A stretch of DNA of 64,000 bases from Nonomuraea zeae (GCF_005889725.1 NZ_VCKX01000011.1:1-64000), one strand, 5' to 3'; shown: positions 29,929-39,195, counted from the stretch's first letter. Notes: a model not told the origin generated them from the sequence alone. A program made the numbers and translations.

Positions 29929-30663
29929 ATGGAGGACATGAGCGCGATCACCGTAGGCCACTTCCCCCTCGCCTCGGGGGAGTGGATCTCCCCGCACAGC
30001 CACACCCACCACCAGCTCGCCTGGACCCGGCGCGGTGTCCTGAGCGTCGGCGTGGGCGAGGTGTACTGGGTCCTACCTCCCACCAGGGCGCTGTGGCTGC
30101 CCGCGGGTGTCACCCATGCCACCGGTGCGACCCGCGACGCGGTGTTGTGCAGCCTGTACCTGGCGCCGGAGCGCTGCCCGCTGGACTGGCCCGAGCCGAC
30201 AGCGGTCGGCGTCGACGGCTTGCTCGCCGAGCTGATCGGGTACCTGGGCCGCCCCGATCTCCCCGACGACGTGCGGCTGCGCGCCGAGGCGGTGCTGCCC
30301 GACCTGCTGCGCCCGCTGCCCACCCGGCCCATCGACGTGCCGCAGCCCACCGACGAGCGCGTCCGGGTAGTGGCGGCCGCCCTGCTGGCGCACCCGGCCG
30401 ACCCGCGCAGCCTGGAGGCTCACGCCCGTGCGGCCGGCGTCAGCAGGCGGACGTTGACGCGGCTGTTCGCGCGCGACACGGGCATGAGCTTCGACCAATG
30501 GCGCACGCAGGTACGGCTACGCGCCGCCCTGCCGCTGCTGGCCGAGGGGCAGCCGGTGTCCCGGGTGGCGCACGACGTGGGATACGCCACGGCGAGCGCG
30601 TTCCTGGCGGCCTTCCGCCGCACGGTCGGCACCACGCCCCGGCGCTACCTGCTCAGCCGTTGA
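29929..30663 (+). CDS. AraC family regulator with N-terminal cupin
   Basis: About 244 residues. Residues 5-70 are a cupin ('GEWISPHSHTHHQLAWTRRGVLSVG', 'VLPPTRALWLPAGVTHA'), and the C-terminal 100 residues hold the two AraC helix-turn-helices ('LEAHARAAGVSRRTLTRLFARDTGMSFDQWR', 'VSRVAHDVGYATASAFLAAFRRTVGTTPRRY' in pieces). ATG 29929 or ATG 29938 is the start; a TTG further upstream adds residues outside the fold. It is divergent from the MFS exporter, a frequent regulator-exporter pair, and should respond to the exported compound or a related ligand. Confidence 0.87.
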   Translation: MEDMSAITVGHFPLASGEWISPHSHTHHQLAWTRRGVLSVGVGEVYWVLPPTRALWLPAGVTHATGATRDAVLCSLYLAPERCPLDWPEPTAVGVDGLLAELIGYLGRPDLPDDVRLRAEAVLPDLLRPLPTRPIDVPQPTDERVRVVAAALLAHPADPRSLEAHARAAGVSRRTLTRLFARDTGMSFDQWRTQVRLRAALPLLAEGQPVSRVAHDVGYATASAFLAAFRRTVGTTPRRYLLSR

Positions 30664-30685
30664 ACTTTGATCTCCCTCACGTTAG

Positions 30686-30705
30686 GCCGGGGAGAAGACC
30701 CCGGC
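30686..30705 (+). terminator. Hairpin after the AraC gene
   Basis: GCCGGGG (30686-30692) pairs with CCCCGGC (30699-30705), loop of six. No T-run, as usual in this GC range. Confidence 0.5.
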
Positions 30706-31028
30706 AACGCCAGGAGTGCCGATGATCTCGCCTCCGGCACAGGCTGAGGACTGCCCTTGAGATGCAGGTCCCGCTATGGCCTGCGGCAACGGCCTACTTT
30801 GCCCCCGGTGACACGGACCCGAGCGCCGGGCCAAGGAGCGCCGAAGAAGTCACAGGTCATCACATTGAGGCCGTCGAGCCCACCATGCAGGTCAGGCGCG
30901 GGTTCGTTGGATTCTGCTCCATTGCTACTGGACCCCTGAGAAATCCCAGAGTTCAGGCGAACTGAAGGGTCTTCAGGATGAACATGGGTCTTCAGCTTTC
31001 ATAGGCCGTTTGGACCCTTGAGTTCGTC
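30706..31028. other. Non-coding stretch beside IS remnant
   Basis: I see no gene. GGGTCTTCAG occurs twice (around 30968 and 30988), possibly near an old IS end. Confidence 0.3.
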
Positions 31029-31240
31029 TCAACTGGCGGGGTCTTGTTCCTCGATCATGACCGCGAGGAGGGCTCGGGCGTTCTCGGCGTAGCGGATGGC
31101 GGTCTTGGGGTCCAGGCCGAAGACGGCGGCGAGGTGGAGAGGATCGGGGCCGTGGGTGAGGGCTTCTTCGAGCTGCCGGTCGACGCGCAGGCGTTCGAGG
31201 GTCGCGGCCGACCGGTCCCCAGTCCCAGCGCAGGCATGGG
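31029..31240 (-). pseudogene. C-terminal fragment of an integrase-like protein
   Basis: The minus frame ends 'LRVDRQLEEALTHGPDPLHLAAVFGLD' (in parts) 'PKTAIRYAENARALLAV' before a stop at 31029. This resembles the tail of large actinobacterial integrase/recombinase-type proteins as I remember them. It has no upstream continuation: the frame is replaced by the transposase remnant at about 31240. The family call is tentative. Confidence 0.4.
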
Positions 31241-32298
31241 TCTCTTGCGGTTGCTGCCCATGCGCGATCGGGACAAGGACGTGGAGATACTTGCTCTGCG
31301 TCACCAGATCACCGTCCTTGAACGCCAGCTCGGCGCCGACACCAGAGTGCGATTCGCGCCGGAGGACCGAGCCTTCCTTGCCGCGCTCCTGACGTCGCTG
31401 CCGCGCGAGGTCCTGCGCCAACTACGGCTCCTCATCCGTCCGGACACGGTTCTCCGCTGGCACCGCGATCTGATGTGACGTCGCCATGCCCGTACCTGTC
31501 GGCCGAAGCGGCCTGGTCGCTCACCCACCGTCCGCTCTGTTCGCGCCCTCATCCTGCGCCTGGTACGCGAGAACCCCAGCTGGGGCTATCGGCGGGTGCA
31601 TAGCGAGCTCGCCACACTCGGTATCAAGGTCGCGCCGTCCACGGTGTGGGAGATCCTCAAGCAGGCCGGCCTTGATCCGGCCCCCCAGCGGGCGTCCACC
31701 ACATGGGCCGACTTCCTGCGCTCGCAAGCCGACGCCCTCCTGGCCTGCGATTTCATCGAGACCATCACCCTCAACGGGGCAACGCCAGTACATCCTGGCG
31801 GTGATCGAGCACGCCACTCGGCGGGTCCGTGTGCTCGGCACCACCGCACACCCGAGCGCCAGCTGGGTCATCCAAGCGATCAGGAATCTGGTGATGGATC
31901 TGAACGATGCGGGCTGTCGGGCGCGCTTTCTGCTCCGCGATCGGGATGGGAAGTTCCCTGCCTTCGTGGACGAGGTGCTCGCCGAGTCCAGCATCAAGAC
32001 GGTGCTCACCGGCATCCGGATGCCGGGAATGAACTCGATCATGGAGCGGTGGGTGCAGTCCTGTCGCAACGAGCTTCTCGACCGCTGCCTGATCTGGAAC
32101 GAACACCACCTGCGGCACGCCCCGCGCGAGTACGAACACTTCTACAACCAGCACCGAGCACATCAAGCCCTGAACCAAGCAGCCCCGCTGCGCAGCGTCC
32201 CCGATCCGATCACGGCCCCAGAGCGAATCATCGACCTGAACGTCCGCCGACGAGACCGGCTCGGCGGCGTCCTCCACGAATACTCACAAGCGGCTTGA
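31240..32298 (+). pseudogene. Broken IS transposase with integrase core (DDE)
   Basis: The reading begins around 'DVEILALRHQITVLERQLGA', hits an in-frame TGA at 31476-31478 directly after 'WHRDLM', continues in the same frame ('PSWGYRRVHSELATLGIKV', 'ADALLACDFIETITLNG') and then shifts frame at about 31779 to 'QRQYILAVIEHATRRVRVLG'. The rest runs to 'GGVLHEYSQAA' at 32298. The DDE core is visible in 'ACDFIE', 'RDRDGKF' and 'MERWVQSC'. One nonsense codon plus one frameshift make it inactive. It resembles IS3/IS481-type transposases; clear terminal repeats were not found. Confidence 0.8.
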
Positions 32299-32299
32299 C

Positions 32300-32516
32300 C
32301 TGCGTGGATGGAATTGTCGGCAAGCGCAGTGTCGAGAAGCTCGTCTTCCACGTCCTGCATGGTGGCCGAGCAGCCCTTGCGCGGGTTGCTGTCGGTGGCG
32401 CCCACCAGCGCGGCGATCACCTCCCCGCCCTCCTCAGCGACCTTGGCCACTCGGCTCCACAGCAGTGCCTCACGATCGCGGACGGCGTTGCTGGGTGAGA
32501 TCCATGGCATCTCCAC
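32300..32516 (-). pseudogene. MazG-like nucleotide pyrophosphohydrolase, truncated
   Basis: 'LLWSRVAKVAEEGGEVIAALVG' and 'NPRKGCSATMQDVEDELLDTALAD' carry the EExxE...E/D metal-binding helices of small actinobacterial MazG-like proteins (family pattern KxxEExGE and DVxxELxD). After 'ALAD' the frame runs into the IS remnant at about 32300 and loses the C-terminal helix. The start is not clear; the ATG at 32516 gives a short N-terminus. It is most likely a casualty of the IS insertion. Confidence 0.6.
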
Positions 32517-32862
32517 CTGGATCGACGCTGCTCGGCGTCAGCGCGCTGGGCGATGACCAGGACATGGGAGGACAGGCCGAGAATGCTCGGCTGGGCCTCC
32601 AACCGGCCGATCGCCGACGCTGCACTGGTCGTGGGTTCCTTGGCTCCGATTGGTCACTTCTGCCAAGGAAGTGGGCTTCGTTGACGAGCCGGCTCTGTAG
32701 AGGATCCGGCTCCAGAAGTCACCGGGGCCCTGTGGTCACCTCCGCTTGCCCCCAGCAACGCCGCGGGAAGACAAGCATCCTCGGTCACAGCCCGTTCACG
32801 CACCGCCTCGAGCTCCCGGCGCAGAGTCTGCGAACCGACGAGCATCAAGGCACGACTCTGGC

Positions 32863-33050
32863 CACCCCACCTTCGTCGACCTTCCCGACATGGGCGGGCA
32901 GGTGGGGATCACCGACCCCAGCGCGCCCCTGTCGGGAAAGCGGTCGGGCGAGATCACCACGGCGTACGTGCGTGCCTTCTTCGACCGGCACCTGCACGGC
33001 GAGCCCCGGCCCCTGCCGACCCCGAGGTCACCTTCCAGAACCCTTAGGCG
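32863..33050 (+). pseudogene. C-terminal fragment of an alpha/beta hydrolase
   Basis: The frame 'GHPTFVDLPDMGGQVG' followed by 'ITTAYVRAFFDRHLHGEPRPL' looks like the last helix region of PAF-acetylhydrolase/chlorophyllase-type hydrolases, including the catalytic-His neighbourhood ('GHPTF'). No nucleophile elbow or upstream part remains. It lies between the MazG remnant and the intact DUF47 gene. Confidence 0.45.
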
Positions 33051-33080
33051 GTACCGTCAGCCGGCCGGCGGGCGCGGCGT

Positions 33081-33713
33081 TCAGCGCTTCATCGCGCCCT
33101 CGGCCGCCGCGTCGGCCGCGGCGGCGATGGCCGTGCCGGCGAGCTCCAGGCGGCGGGCGAGCTCCCGTTCCTTCATCTTGTCCGCCGTCAGCTCGCCGGT
33201 GAAGATCCGGGCGATCTCGTACTGGTACATCCTGCGCACCGCCCCGCCCGCCTTCTTGGCCGCCAGGGCGTCCCCGACGGCTGCCGACGGTTTCGACGCC
33301 AGCGCGCGGACCGCTTCGTCCAACGCCTCGACGCCCGCGAGCACCTGGTCGAGCAGCGGGGTGAAGCCGGTCCGGCCGGGCAGCCGGTACAGGTGGGCGC
33401 CCCTGACGAAGTCGCGCAGCGCGTCGAGCACGTCGTCGATGGCGCGCGAGAGCCGGAACAGGTCCTCCCGGTCGATCGGGGTGATCAGGACGGACTCCAG
33501 CTCGCCCACCAGCCGGGCCCGCTGGGTGTCGCCGAGGTGCTCGATTGTCCGCATCCGCTCGTGCGCCCCCGCGTAATCGACCTCGCCCGCCACCATGGCC
33601 AGCGCGAGCCGGGCGCCCTCCCTGGTCGCCTGGAGCTGTCCGGCCAGGGCCTCCGTCAGCGCGGTGTCCATGCGCCCGGCCAGCAGATCGCGGAACCGGC
33701 TCAGCCGCCTCAT
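33081..33713 (-). CDS. DUF47 (PhoU-like) phosphate transport accessory protein
   Basis: A 210-residue helical protein of the DUF47/PhoU-like family: 'MVAGEVDYAGAHERMRTIEHLGDTQRARLVGEL' (in parts) and 'TPIDREDLFRLSRAIDDVLDALRDFV' are the two hallmark helices with the E/D-rich metal-binding pattern 'IDREDLFRLSRAIDD'. Its ATG overlaps the stop of the PiT transporter gene (ATGA), the standard DUF47-PiT pairing, where it modulates phosphate uptake. The gene is the last of its operon. Confidence 0.92.
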   Translation of the reverse strand: MRRLSRFRDLLAGRMDTALTEALAGQLQATREGARLALAMVAGEVDYAGAHERMRTIEHLGDTQRARLVGELESVLITPIDREDLFRLSRAIDDVLDALRDFVRGAHLYRLPGRTGFTPLLDQVLAGVEALDEAVRALASKPSAAVGDALAAKKAGGAVRRMYQYEIARIFTGELTADKMKERELARRLELAGTAIAAAADAAAEGAMKR

Positions 33714-34639
33714 ACGGCCATCCTCAGCCCGAAAGAGGCCAGCCCTGCGAGCAGGGCGCTCGTCGGCAACGTCAGCAGCCAGGCCAGCACGATCTTGACG
33801 GCCGCGTGCCAGCGCACCCTGCCGCCGCCGTCCGCCATCGCCGACCCGATGAGCCCGCCCGCGACCGCCTGGGTCATGCTCACCGGCATCCCGGCCGCGG
33901 CGCAGCCGATCACGGTGAGTCCGGAGCCGGCCTGGGCGGCCACGCCGTACAGGGGGCGGACGGAGGTGATCTCGATGCTCAGCGTGCGGCCCGCCTTCGG
34001 CAGGCCGTACAGGGCTCCGACGCCGAACAGGGCCGCGGCCGTCAGCGTGACGGGAAGCGGCGCCTCCGGGACGCCCAGCGCGAGGATGAAGACCGCCGTC
34101 ATCTTCTGGCCGTCGTTGGCGGCGTAGGCCAGGCTCTGGACGGCGAACCCGGCCCAGTGCCAGCGCGCCAGCCCCCGGCTCGCGGTCACGGCGCCCAGCA
34201 GCCGCGCCACCAGGGGCGCCGCCAGCGCCCCGGCGAACGGCGCGGCCAGCCCCACCGCCAGCACGAGCGCCACCGGCCCGGCCGCCACGGGCATCCCCCA
34301 GCCGATCCCGGCCCCGGTGAGGCCGCCGACGATGGCCAGCGTGAGGCTGGTGGGCTTGCCGAGATGACCGAGGGTGAGGACGACGACCAGCGCCGCGATC
34401 ACCGCGACCGCCAGGACGTGCCGGGCGTGCGGGCCCTGCGGCGTGGCCAGGCGCCGGGTGAACGTCTGCGCCACCTCCTGGGTCAGCAGGGGGACCAGCG
34501 CGTTCATCGCGACGAGCACGGCGATGCCGGTCCGTGGCCGTACCGTGGGCAGCTTGTGGCCGGGGGCCAGCAGGGTGCCGCCGTCGTTGATGCCCGTGAC
34601 CAGGGCGAAGACGGCCGCGAGCAGGACTTCTAAGGGCAC
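33710..34639 (-). CDS. PiT family inorganic phosphate transporter
   Basis: A 309-residue integral membrane protein starting at GTG 34639 (VPLEVLLAAVFALVTGIND). 'TGINDGGTLLA' near the N-terminus and 'QSLAYAANDGQKMTAVFIL' in the middle are the two PiT signature repeats (GxNDxxN-like and GANDVAxA-like). Nine to ten hydrophobic helices can be drawn. It transports phosphate or metal-phosphate with cation symport. At 309 residues it is at the short end of the family. It is translationally coupled to DUF47 and lies 19 bases downstream of the ROK stop on the same strand. Confidence 0.9.
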   Translation of the reverse strand: MPLEVLLAAVFALVTGINDGGTLLAPGHKLPTVRPRTGIAVLVAMNALVPLLTQEVAQTFTRRLATPQGPHARHVLAVAVIAALVVVLTLGHLGKPTSLTLAIVGGLTGAGIGWGMPVAAGPVALVLAVGLAAPFAGALAAPLVARLLGAVTASRGLARWHWAGFAVQSLAYAANDGQKMTAVFILALGVPEAPLPVTLTAAALFGVGALYGLPKAGRTLSIEITSVRPLYGVAAQAGSGLTVIGCAAAGMPVSMTQAVAGGLIGSAMADGGGRVRWHAAVKIVLAWLLTLPTSALLAGLASFGLRMAV

Positions 34640-34658
34640 GGCGGGCCGCCTCGTTCGG

Positions 34659-35762
34659 TCACAGCCCGAGCCGTTCCCGCTCGACGTGGTCGAGCGCCAT
34701 CCGGACCGCGCCGAGTGCGATGCTCTCCTCGCCGAACGTGGACAGCGCGACCTCGGGAGGATTGAGGCACATCTGGGCCAGATGCGCCCGCATGCGTCCG
34801 AGCAGCAACTCGCCTGCGCGCGAGAACCCACCGCCCACGACGACCAGCTCGGGGTCAACCACGAGCACGAGCGCCGACGCGCCGCGCGCGAGCCCGTGTG
34901 CGAGCCGGTCCACCACCGCGAGCGCCTGCTCCTCACCTGCCTGCGCCGCCCGGAAGATCTCCTCGGCGTCCCGTCCCGCCTTGGCGAGCACGATGGAGGA
35001 GTCCTCCCAGCCGGTCAGCGGCAGTCTGCCCAGCTCGCCGGCGCTGCCGGTGCGGCCGGTGCGCAACCGGCCGTCGAGCAGTAGGCCGTGCCCGGCCCGG
35101 TATCCGGACAACACGTAGACCAGGTCCTCGACGTGCCGCGCGCTCCCCCGCCAGTGCTCGGCGACGGCCGCGAGATTGGCGTCGTTGGCCGCGAACCCCG
35201 GGCAGCCGAACCATCGCCCGACCTGGCCGCCGAGGTCGAGCCCGGTCCAGCCGGGGATGAGGTGCGAGACCGACACCCGGCCGGACCGGTCCACGACGCC
35301 CGAGGTGCCCACCGTGGCCGCCCACACGCCCCCGCGCGCCAGCCCCGCGGCCTCCACGCACGCGGTGGCGGCCCGCTCGGCCAGCGCGAGGCGTTCGGCG
35401 GCGGGCATGTGCTCGTCCGCGTCGAGCCTTCGTTCCTCGATCACGTCGCCGTTGAGGTCGGCCAGCATGGCGAGAATCCGCCGCGGCCCCACGTCCAGGC
35501 CGACGACGTGACCGGCTTCGGACCTGAACCTGAAGCGCCGGGCGGGCCGCCCCGCCCTGCCCTCGGTCGGCGCGGCCTCCTCCGCGAGCCCCCGCTCGGT
35601 CAGGTCGGACAGCGCCACCTCGGCCGTCTGCCGCGACAGGCCGGCGGCACGTGCGAGCTGGGTCAGCGTTTGCGGCCCGCCCTGGCGCAGGGTGTGCAGG
35701 GTGGCGCGCGTGTTAAGGCGGCGCAGCAGGGCGGTGTCGTTAGTAACACCGAGAGTTCTCAT
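34659..35762 (-). CDS. ROK family transcriptional repressor
   Basis: A 367-residue protein from ATG 35762 (MRTLGVTNDTALLRRLNTRATL). Residues 10-75 are a winged helix ('LTQLARAAGLSRQTAEVALSDLTERGL'), followed by the sugar-kinase-like ROK domain: 'GHVVGLDVGPRRILAMLADLNG', 'GFAANDANLAAVAEHWRG', 'GHGLLLDGRLRTGRTGSAGELGRLPL' in pieces. The zinc-knot cysteines of true ROK kinases are not evident, as usual in regulators. It is divergent from the Gfo/Idh/MocA-ABC operon 73 bases away and probably represses it until a sugar binds. Confidence 0.9.
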   Translation of the reverse strand: MRTLGVTNDTALLRRLNTRATLHTLRQGGPQTLTQLARAAGLSRQTAEVALSDLTERGLAEEAAPTEGRAGRPARRFRFRSEAGHVVGLDVGPRRILAMLADLNGDVIEERRLDADEHMPAAERLALAERAATACVEAAGLARGGVWAATVGTSGVVDRSGRVSVSHLIPGWTGLDLGGQVGRWFGCPGFAANDANLAAVAEHWRGSARHVEDLVYVLSGYRAGHGLLLDGRLRTGRTGSAGELGRLPLTGWEDSSIVLAKAGRDAEEIFRAAQAGEEQALAVVDRLAHGLARGASALVLVVDPELVVVGGGFSRAGELLLGRMRAHLAQMCLNPPEVALSTFGEESIALGAVRMALDHVERERLGL

Positions 35763-35834
35763 AAGGCCCCTTGACGGTAGGACTGGGCAAACTCTAGCTT
35801 TACGTCGCGTCTTCTCATAATTGGAGTTGGGAAC

Positions 35835-37067
35835 ATGCGACAGGTTGGACTGGCCTTGGTCGGTGCGGGCGACCGAGGGACGAGATACACGCGGTATGCG
35901 ACGGCGGACGGCCGTGCCAGGCTCGCCGCCGTGGCCGAGCCTGATCCACGGCGCCGGGAAGGACTGCTCGCCGAGCACCCGGACGCCGTCGGCTTCGGCG
36001 ACTGGCGTGAGCTCGCCGAGCAGCCGCAGCTCGCGGACGCGGTGGTGATCGCGACGCTGGACGCCAACCACGTGGAACCGGCGGTGCGCTTCGCCGAGCT
36101 CGGCTACCACATCCTGCTGGAGAAGCCGATGGCGATCCGGCTGGAGGACTGCCGGAGGATCGTCGCTGCCGCCGAACGCGCGGGCGTGTTGTTCGCCGTC
36201 TGCCACGTGATGCGCTACACGTCCTACACCCGTGGGGTGAAGGCCGTGCTCGACAGCGGGCGGCTCGGCGAGATCGTGAACATCGAGCACCTGGAGCCCG
36301 TCGGCTGGTGGCATCACGCCCACTCCTATGTGCGCGGCAACTGGCGTCGCACCGATCAGGCCACGTTCATGCTGCTGGCCAAATCGTGCCACGATCTTGA
36401 CTGGCTGACGTACGTGATGGGCCGCCGGGTGACGCGGGTGTCGTCGTTCGGGGGGTTGAAGCACTTCACGGCCGGCAACCAGCCGGCGGGCGCGGCGGAG
36501 CGCTGCCTGGACTGCGCCGTCGCGGACGCCTGCCCCTACGACGCCCAGCGCATCTACCTCCCCTTCGTGGGCAGCCAGGACCGCTGGCCGCTGGCCGTGC
36601 TGAGCGAGGACACCACCGAGGCGGGCGTGCTGCGCGCGCTGCGCGAGGGCCCCTACGGCAGGTGCGTGTACGCCTGCGACAACGACGTGGTCGACCACCA
36701 GGTGGTCAACCTCGACTTCGACGGCGGGGCGACCGCCTCGTTCACCATGACCGCCTTCTCCCCCAAGGCCCCGCGCCAGACCCGTATCTTCGGCACGCGC
36801 GGCTCCCTCGAAGGGGACGGCGCCCGGCTCACCGTGACCGACTTCGTGACCGGGGACGTCGAGGTCATCGACACCAACCCGCCCGCCGACGGGCACAGCG
36901 GCGGCGACCAGGGCCTGGTCACGGCGTTCCTGGACGCCCTCACCCGCAACGACCCCTCCCCCATCCTCTCGGACCCCCGCGAGAGCCTGCACAGCCACGA
37001 GATCGCGTGGGCGGCAGAGGAAGCCCGCCTCACCGGAACCGTCGTCACCCTGAAGGAACCACGATGA
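35835..37067 (+). CDS. Gfo/Idh/MocA family oxidoreductase
   Basis: A 410-residue NAD(P)-dependent sugar dehydrogenase-type enzyme. The Rossmann motif is 'GLALVGAGDRGTRYTRYA' at residues 4-21, and 'HILLEKPMAI' carries the conserved EKP Lys. 'TFMLLAKSCHDLDWLTYVMG' includes the His-Asp pair expected in the active site, and 'CLDCAVADACPYDAQRIY' is a cysteine cluster seen in one subgroup. The substrate is a sugar, inositol or derivative imported by the adjacent ABC system; identity cannot be read from sequence. First gene of a tight operon (ATGA overlap with the next), under likely ROK control. Confidence 0.92.
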   Translation: MRQVGLALVGAGDRGTRYTRYATADGRARLAAVAEPDPRRREGLLAEHPDAVGFGDWRELAEQPQLADAVVIATLDANHVEPAVRFAELGYHILLEKPMAIRLEDCRRIVAAAERAGVLFAVCHVMRYTSYTRGVKAVLDSGRLGEIVNIEHLEPVGWWHHAHSYVRGNWRRTDQATFMLLAKSCHDLDWLTYVMGRRVTRVSSFGGLKHFTAGNQPAGAAERCLDCAVADACPYDAQRIYLPFVGSQDRWPLAVLSEDTTEAGVLRALREGPYGRCVYACDNDVVDHQVVNLDFDGGATASFTMTAFSPKAPRQTRIFGTRGSLEGDGARLTVTDFVTGDVEVIDTNPPADGHSGGDQGLVTAFLDALTRNDPSPILSDPRESLHSHEIAWAAEEARLTGTVVTLKEPR

Positions 37068-38305
37068 AGAAGACCCTCTTGCTCGCCTGCGCGCTGACAC
37101 TCGCCACGACCACCGCGTGCGGCGCGGACGAGGAGGAAGCGCCCGCCGACGGACGCGGCCCGATCACCATCGTCGACACCCAGAGCCACGAGGCCGCGAC
37201 CAGAAAGGTCATCGACGCCTGGAACGCGGCCCACCCCGACCAGCAGGTGACCCTGGACATCCAGCCCAAGGACGCCGACAGCCAGCGCCAGCGCCTGATC
37301 AACAACGCGCAGACCAAGTCCGACGCCATGGACGTCATCATGCTGGACGCCGTCTGGACGGCCGAGTTCGCCGCCAACCGCTGGGTGGACCCCATCGCCG
37401 CCGGCACGTTCAAGGCCGAGGAGTTCCTCGCCCCCACCCTGCAGACCGCCACCTACCGGGGCACCCTGTACGCGATGCCCTGGCTCACCGGGACCGGACT
37501 GCTCTACTACCGCAGCGACCTGGTCGACAAGGCCCCCACGACCTGGGCCGGGATGAAGGAGACCTGCGACGAGGTGCTGCCCGGGCACAAGGAGATGTCC
37601 TGCTACGCGGGCCTGCTCGACAAGTACGAGGGCCTGACCGTCTCCTTCTCCGAGGCCGTGCAGTCCGCGGGCGGCACCGTGGCCGACGAGTCCGGCGTGC
37701 CGCACCTGGACACCGACGCCGCCAAGGCGGGACTGACCTTCCTCGTCGACGGGCTCAAGAGCGGCATGATCCCCAAGGAGGGCATCACCTTCAAGGAGGA
37801 CGAGGTCAAGAACGCCCTGCAGAGCGGCAAGGTGCTCTTCGCCCGCAGCTGGGCCTCGCTGTACGGCACCGCCAACGCCGCCGACAGCCCCGTGGCGGGC
37901 AAGGTCGGGGTCGCCCCCATTCCCGGCCTCGACGGTCCGGGCAGCGGCACCCTGGGCGGGGCGAACCTGGCGATCTCCGCGTTCTCCAAGCACAAGGAGA
38001 CCGCCAAGGACTTCCTGGCCTTCCTCACCTCGCCCGAGCAGATGAAGACCTGGGCCACGGTCAACAGCACACCCGTCGCCCGCGCGGCGCTCTACGACGA
38101 CCCGGAGCTCGTCAAGCAGTACCCGTACCTGCCCTCCCTCAAGGACGGCATCGTCGCGGCCAAGCCCCGGCCGGTCGCCGTCAAGTACGGTGACGTGACC
38201 GCGGCGATCCAGAACGCCGTCTACCCGGCTCTGTCCGGCGAGGTGGCCGTCGACCAGGCGCTGTCCGGGCTGCAGCAGCAACTGTCGGGGCTGCTCAAGC
38301 AATGA
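37064..38305 (+). CDS. ABC sugar-type substrate-binding lipoprotein
   Basis: A 413-residue protein with a lipoprotein signal: 'LLLACALTLATTTACGADE' with the lipobox Cys at about residue 20, then an acidic linker. The mature part is a family 1 (maltose/multiple-sugar type) binding protein: 'ITIVDTQSHEAATRKVIDAWNAAHPDQQV' in pieces, 'DVIMLDAVWTAEFAANRWVDPI', 'YAMPWLTGTGLLYYRSDL', 'ALQSGKVLFARSWASLYG'. It captures the substrate outside the membrane for the two permeases that follow with ATGA overlap. The start ATG 37064 overlaps the oxidoreductase stop. Confidence 0.93.
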   Translation: MKKTLLLACALTLATTTACGADEEEAPADGRGPITIVDTQSHEAATRKVIDAWNAAHPDQQVTLDIQPKDADSQRQRLINNAQTKSDAMDVIMLDAVWTAEFAANRWVDPIAAGTFKAEEFLAPTLQTATYRGTLYAMPWLTGTGLLYYRSDLVDKAPTTWAGMKETCDEVLPGHKEMSCYAGLLDKYEGLTVSFSEAVQSAGGTVADESGVPHLDTDAAKAGLTFLVDGLKSGMIPKEGITFKEDEVKNALQSGKVLFARSWASLYGTANAADSPVAGKVGVAPIPGLDGPGSGTLGGANLAISAFSKHKETAKDFLAFLTSPEQMKTWATVNSTPVARAALYDDPELVKQYPYLPSLKDGIVAAKPRPVAVKYGDVTAAIQNAVYPALSGEVAVDQALSGLQQQLSGLLKQ

Positions 38306-39195
38306 GGCGCGGCTCGCGGTGGTTCACCGCACTGATGATCTCCCCGACACTGCTCGCCCTCGCCCTGGTGGTCCTGTACCCGCTGGTCGCGGCCGCGCGA
38401 GAGTCGATGTACGTCCGGGGCGAGGGCCTGGACGCCGACGGTTTCGTCGTCGAGGGCGAACGGTTCGTCGGCCTGGCGCACTACGCGGAGCTGGTCGGCG
38501 AGCGCTTCCTCAACGCCCTGGCCAACACCACCATCTTCACCGTCGTCACCGTCACGCTGGAGACCGTGCTCGGCGTCGCGATGGCGCTGGTCATGCACAA
38601 CGTCCTGCGCGGCCGCGGCCTGGTCCGGGCCAGCATCCTCATCCCCTGGGCGGTGCCGACCGCCATCTCCGGCCTGATGTGGCGGTGGGTGTTCCAGGCC
38701 GACGGCGTGGCCAACGCCGTCATCGGCGAGAAGATCCTGTGGACCACCGAGGGTGTCCAGGCCAAGCTCGCCGTCATCATCGCCGACACGTGGAAGACCG
38801 CGCCGTTCGTCGGGCTGCTGGTGCTCGCCGGGCTGCAGATCATCCCCAAGATGGTCTACGAGGCCGCGAAAGTGGACGGCGCCTCGGCCTGGCAGACGTT
38901 CTGGCGCATCACGTTGCCGCTGGTCAGGCCCGCGCTGGTGGTGGCGGTCCTGTTCCGCATCCTCGACGCGCTGGCCATGTTCGACCTGCCGTTCGTGATG
39001 ATCGGCCGGGGCAAGCTCTCCGTGGAGACCCTGTCGGCCCTGGTCTGGGACGAGGCCACCCAGCTCAGGTACGGGTCGGCCGCCGCCTACGGGATCGTGC
39101 TCATCTCGTACGTGGCCGTCGTGGTGTTCGTCTTCGTCCGCCTGCTCGGCGCCGACCTGCTCGCCGACGCACGATCAAGGAAGAGGACGGCATGA
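38302..39195 (+). CDS. ABC sugar transporter permease 1 (MalF-type)
   Basis: A 297-residue protein with six membrane helices. The EAA loop is 'VYEAAKVDGASAWQTFWRITLPLVRPAL' in pieces (EAA---G---------I-LP), which contacts the ATPase. The first helix is 'LMISPTLLALALVVLYPLV'. It starts by ATGA overlap with the binding-protein gene and ends in ATGA overlap with permease 2. No ATPase gene is present in the operon, so a shared MsiK-type ATPase elsewhere is expected. Confidence 0.92.
   Translation: MRRGSRWFTALMISPTLLALALVVLYPLVAAARESMYVRGEGLDADGFVVEGERFVGLAHYAELVGERFLNALANTTIFTVVTVTLETVLGVAMALVMHNVLRGRGLVRASILIPWAVPTAISGLMWRWVFQADGVANAVIGEKILWTTEGVQAKLAVIIADTWKTAPFVGLLVLAGLQIIPKMVYEAAKVDGASAWQTFWRITLPLVRPALVVAVLFRILDALAMFDLPFVMIGRGKLSVETLSALVWDEATQLRYGSAAAYGIVLISYVAVVVFVFVRLLGADLLADARSRKRTA

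Noticed and set aside
30670-30700. MerR-type operator (CTCCCTCACGTTAGG)
   Set aside because: The sequence resembles MerR promoter dyads, but no MerR gene is adjacent and the symmetry is poor; the overlapping hairpin is explained as a terminator.
34659-37100. 813-residue minus-strand frame
   Set aside because: Only the part from 35762 down is the ROK regulator. The upstream half is the antisense shadow of the plus-strand oxidoreductase, whose motifs are unmistakable.
36653-38302. 549-residue minus-strand frame
   Set aside because: It is antisense to the oxidoreductase and binding-protein genes, Gly/Val-rich without domains; a high-GC shadow.
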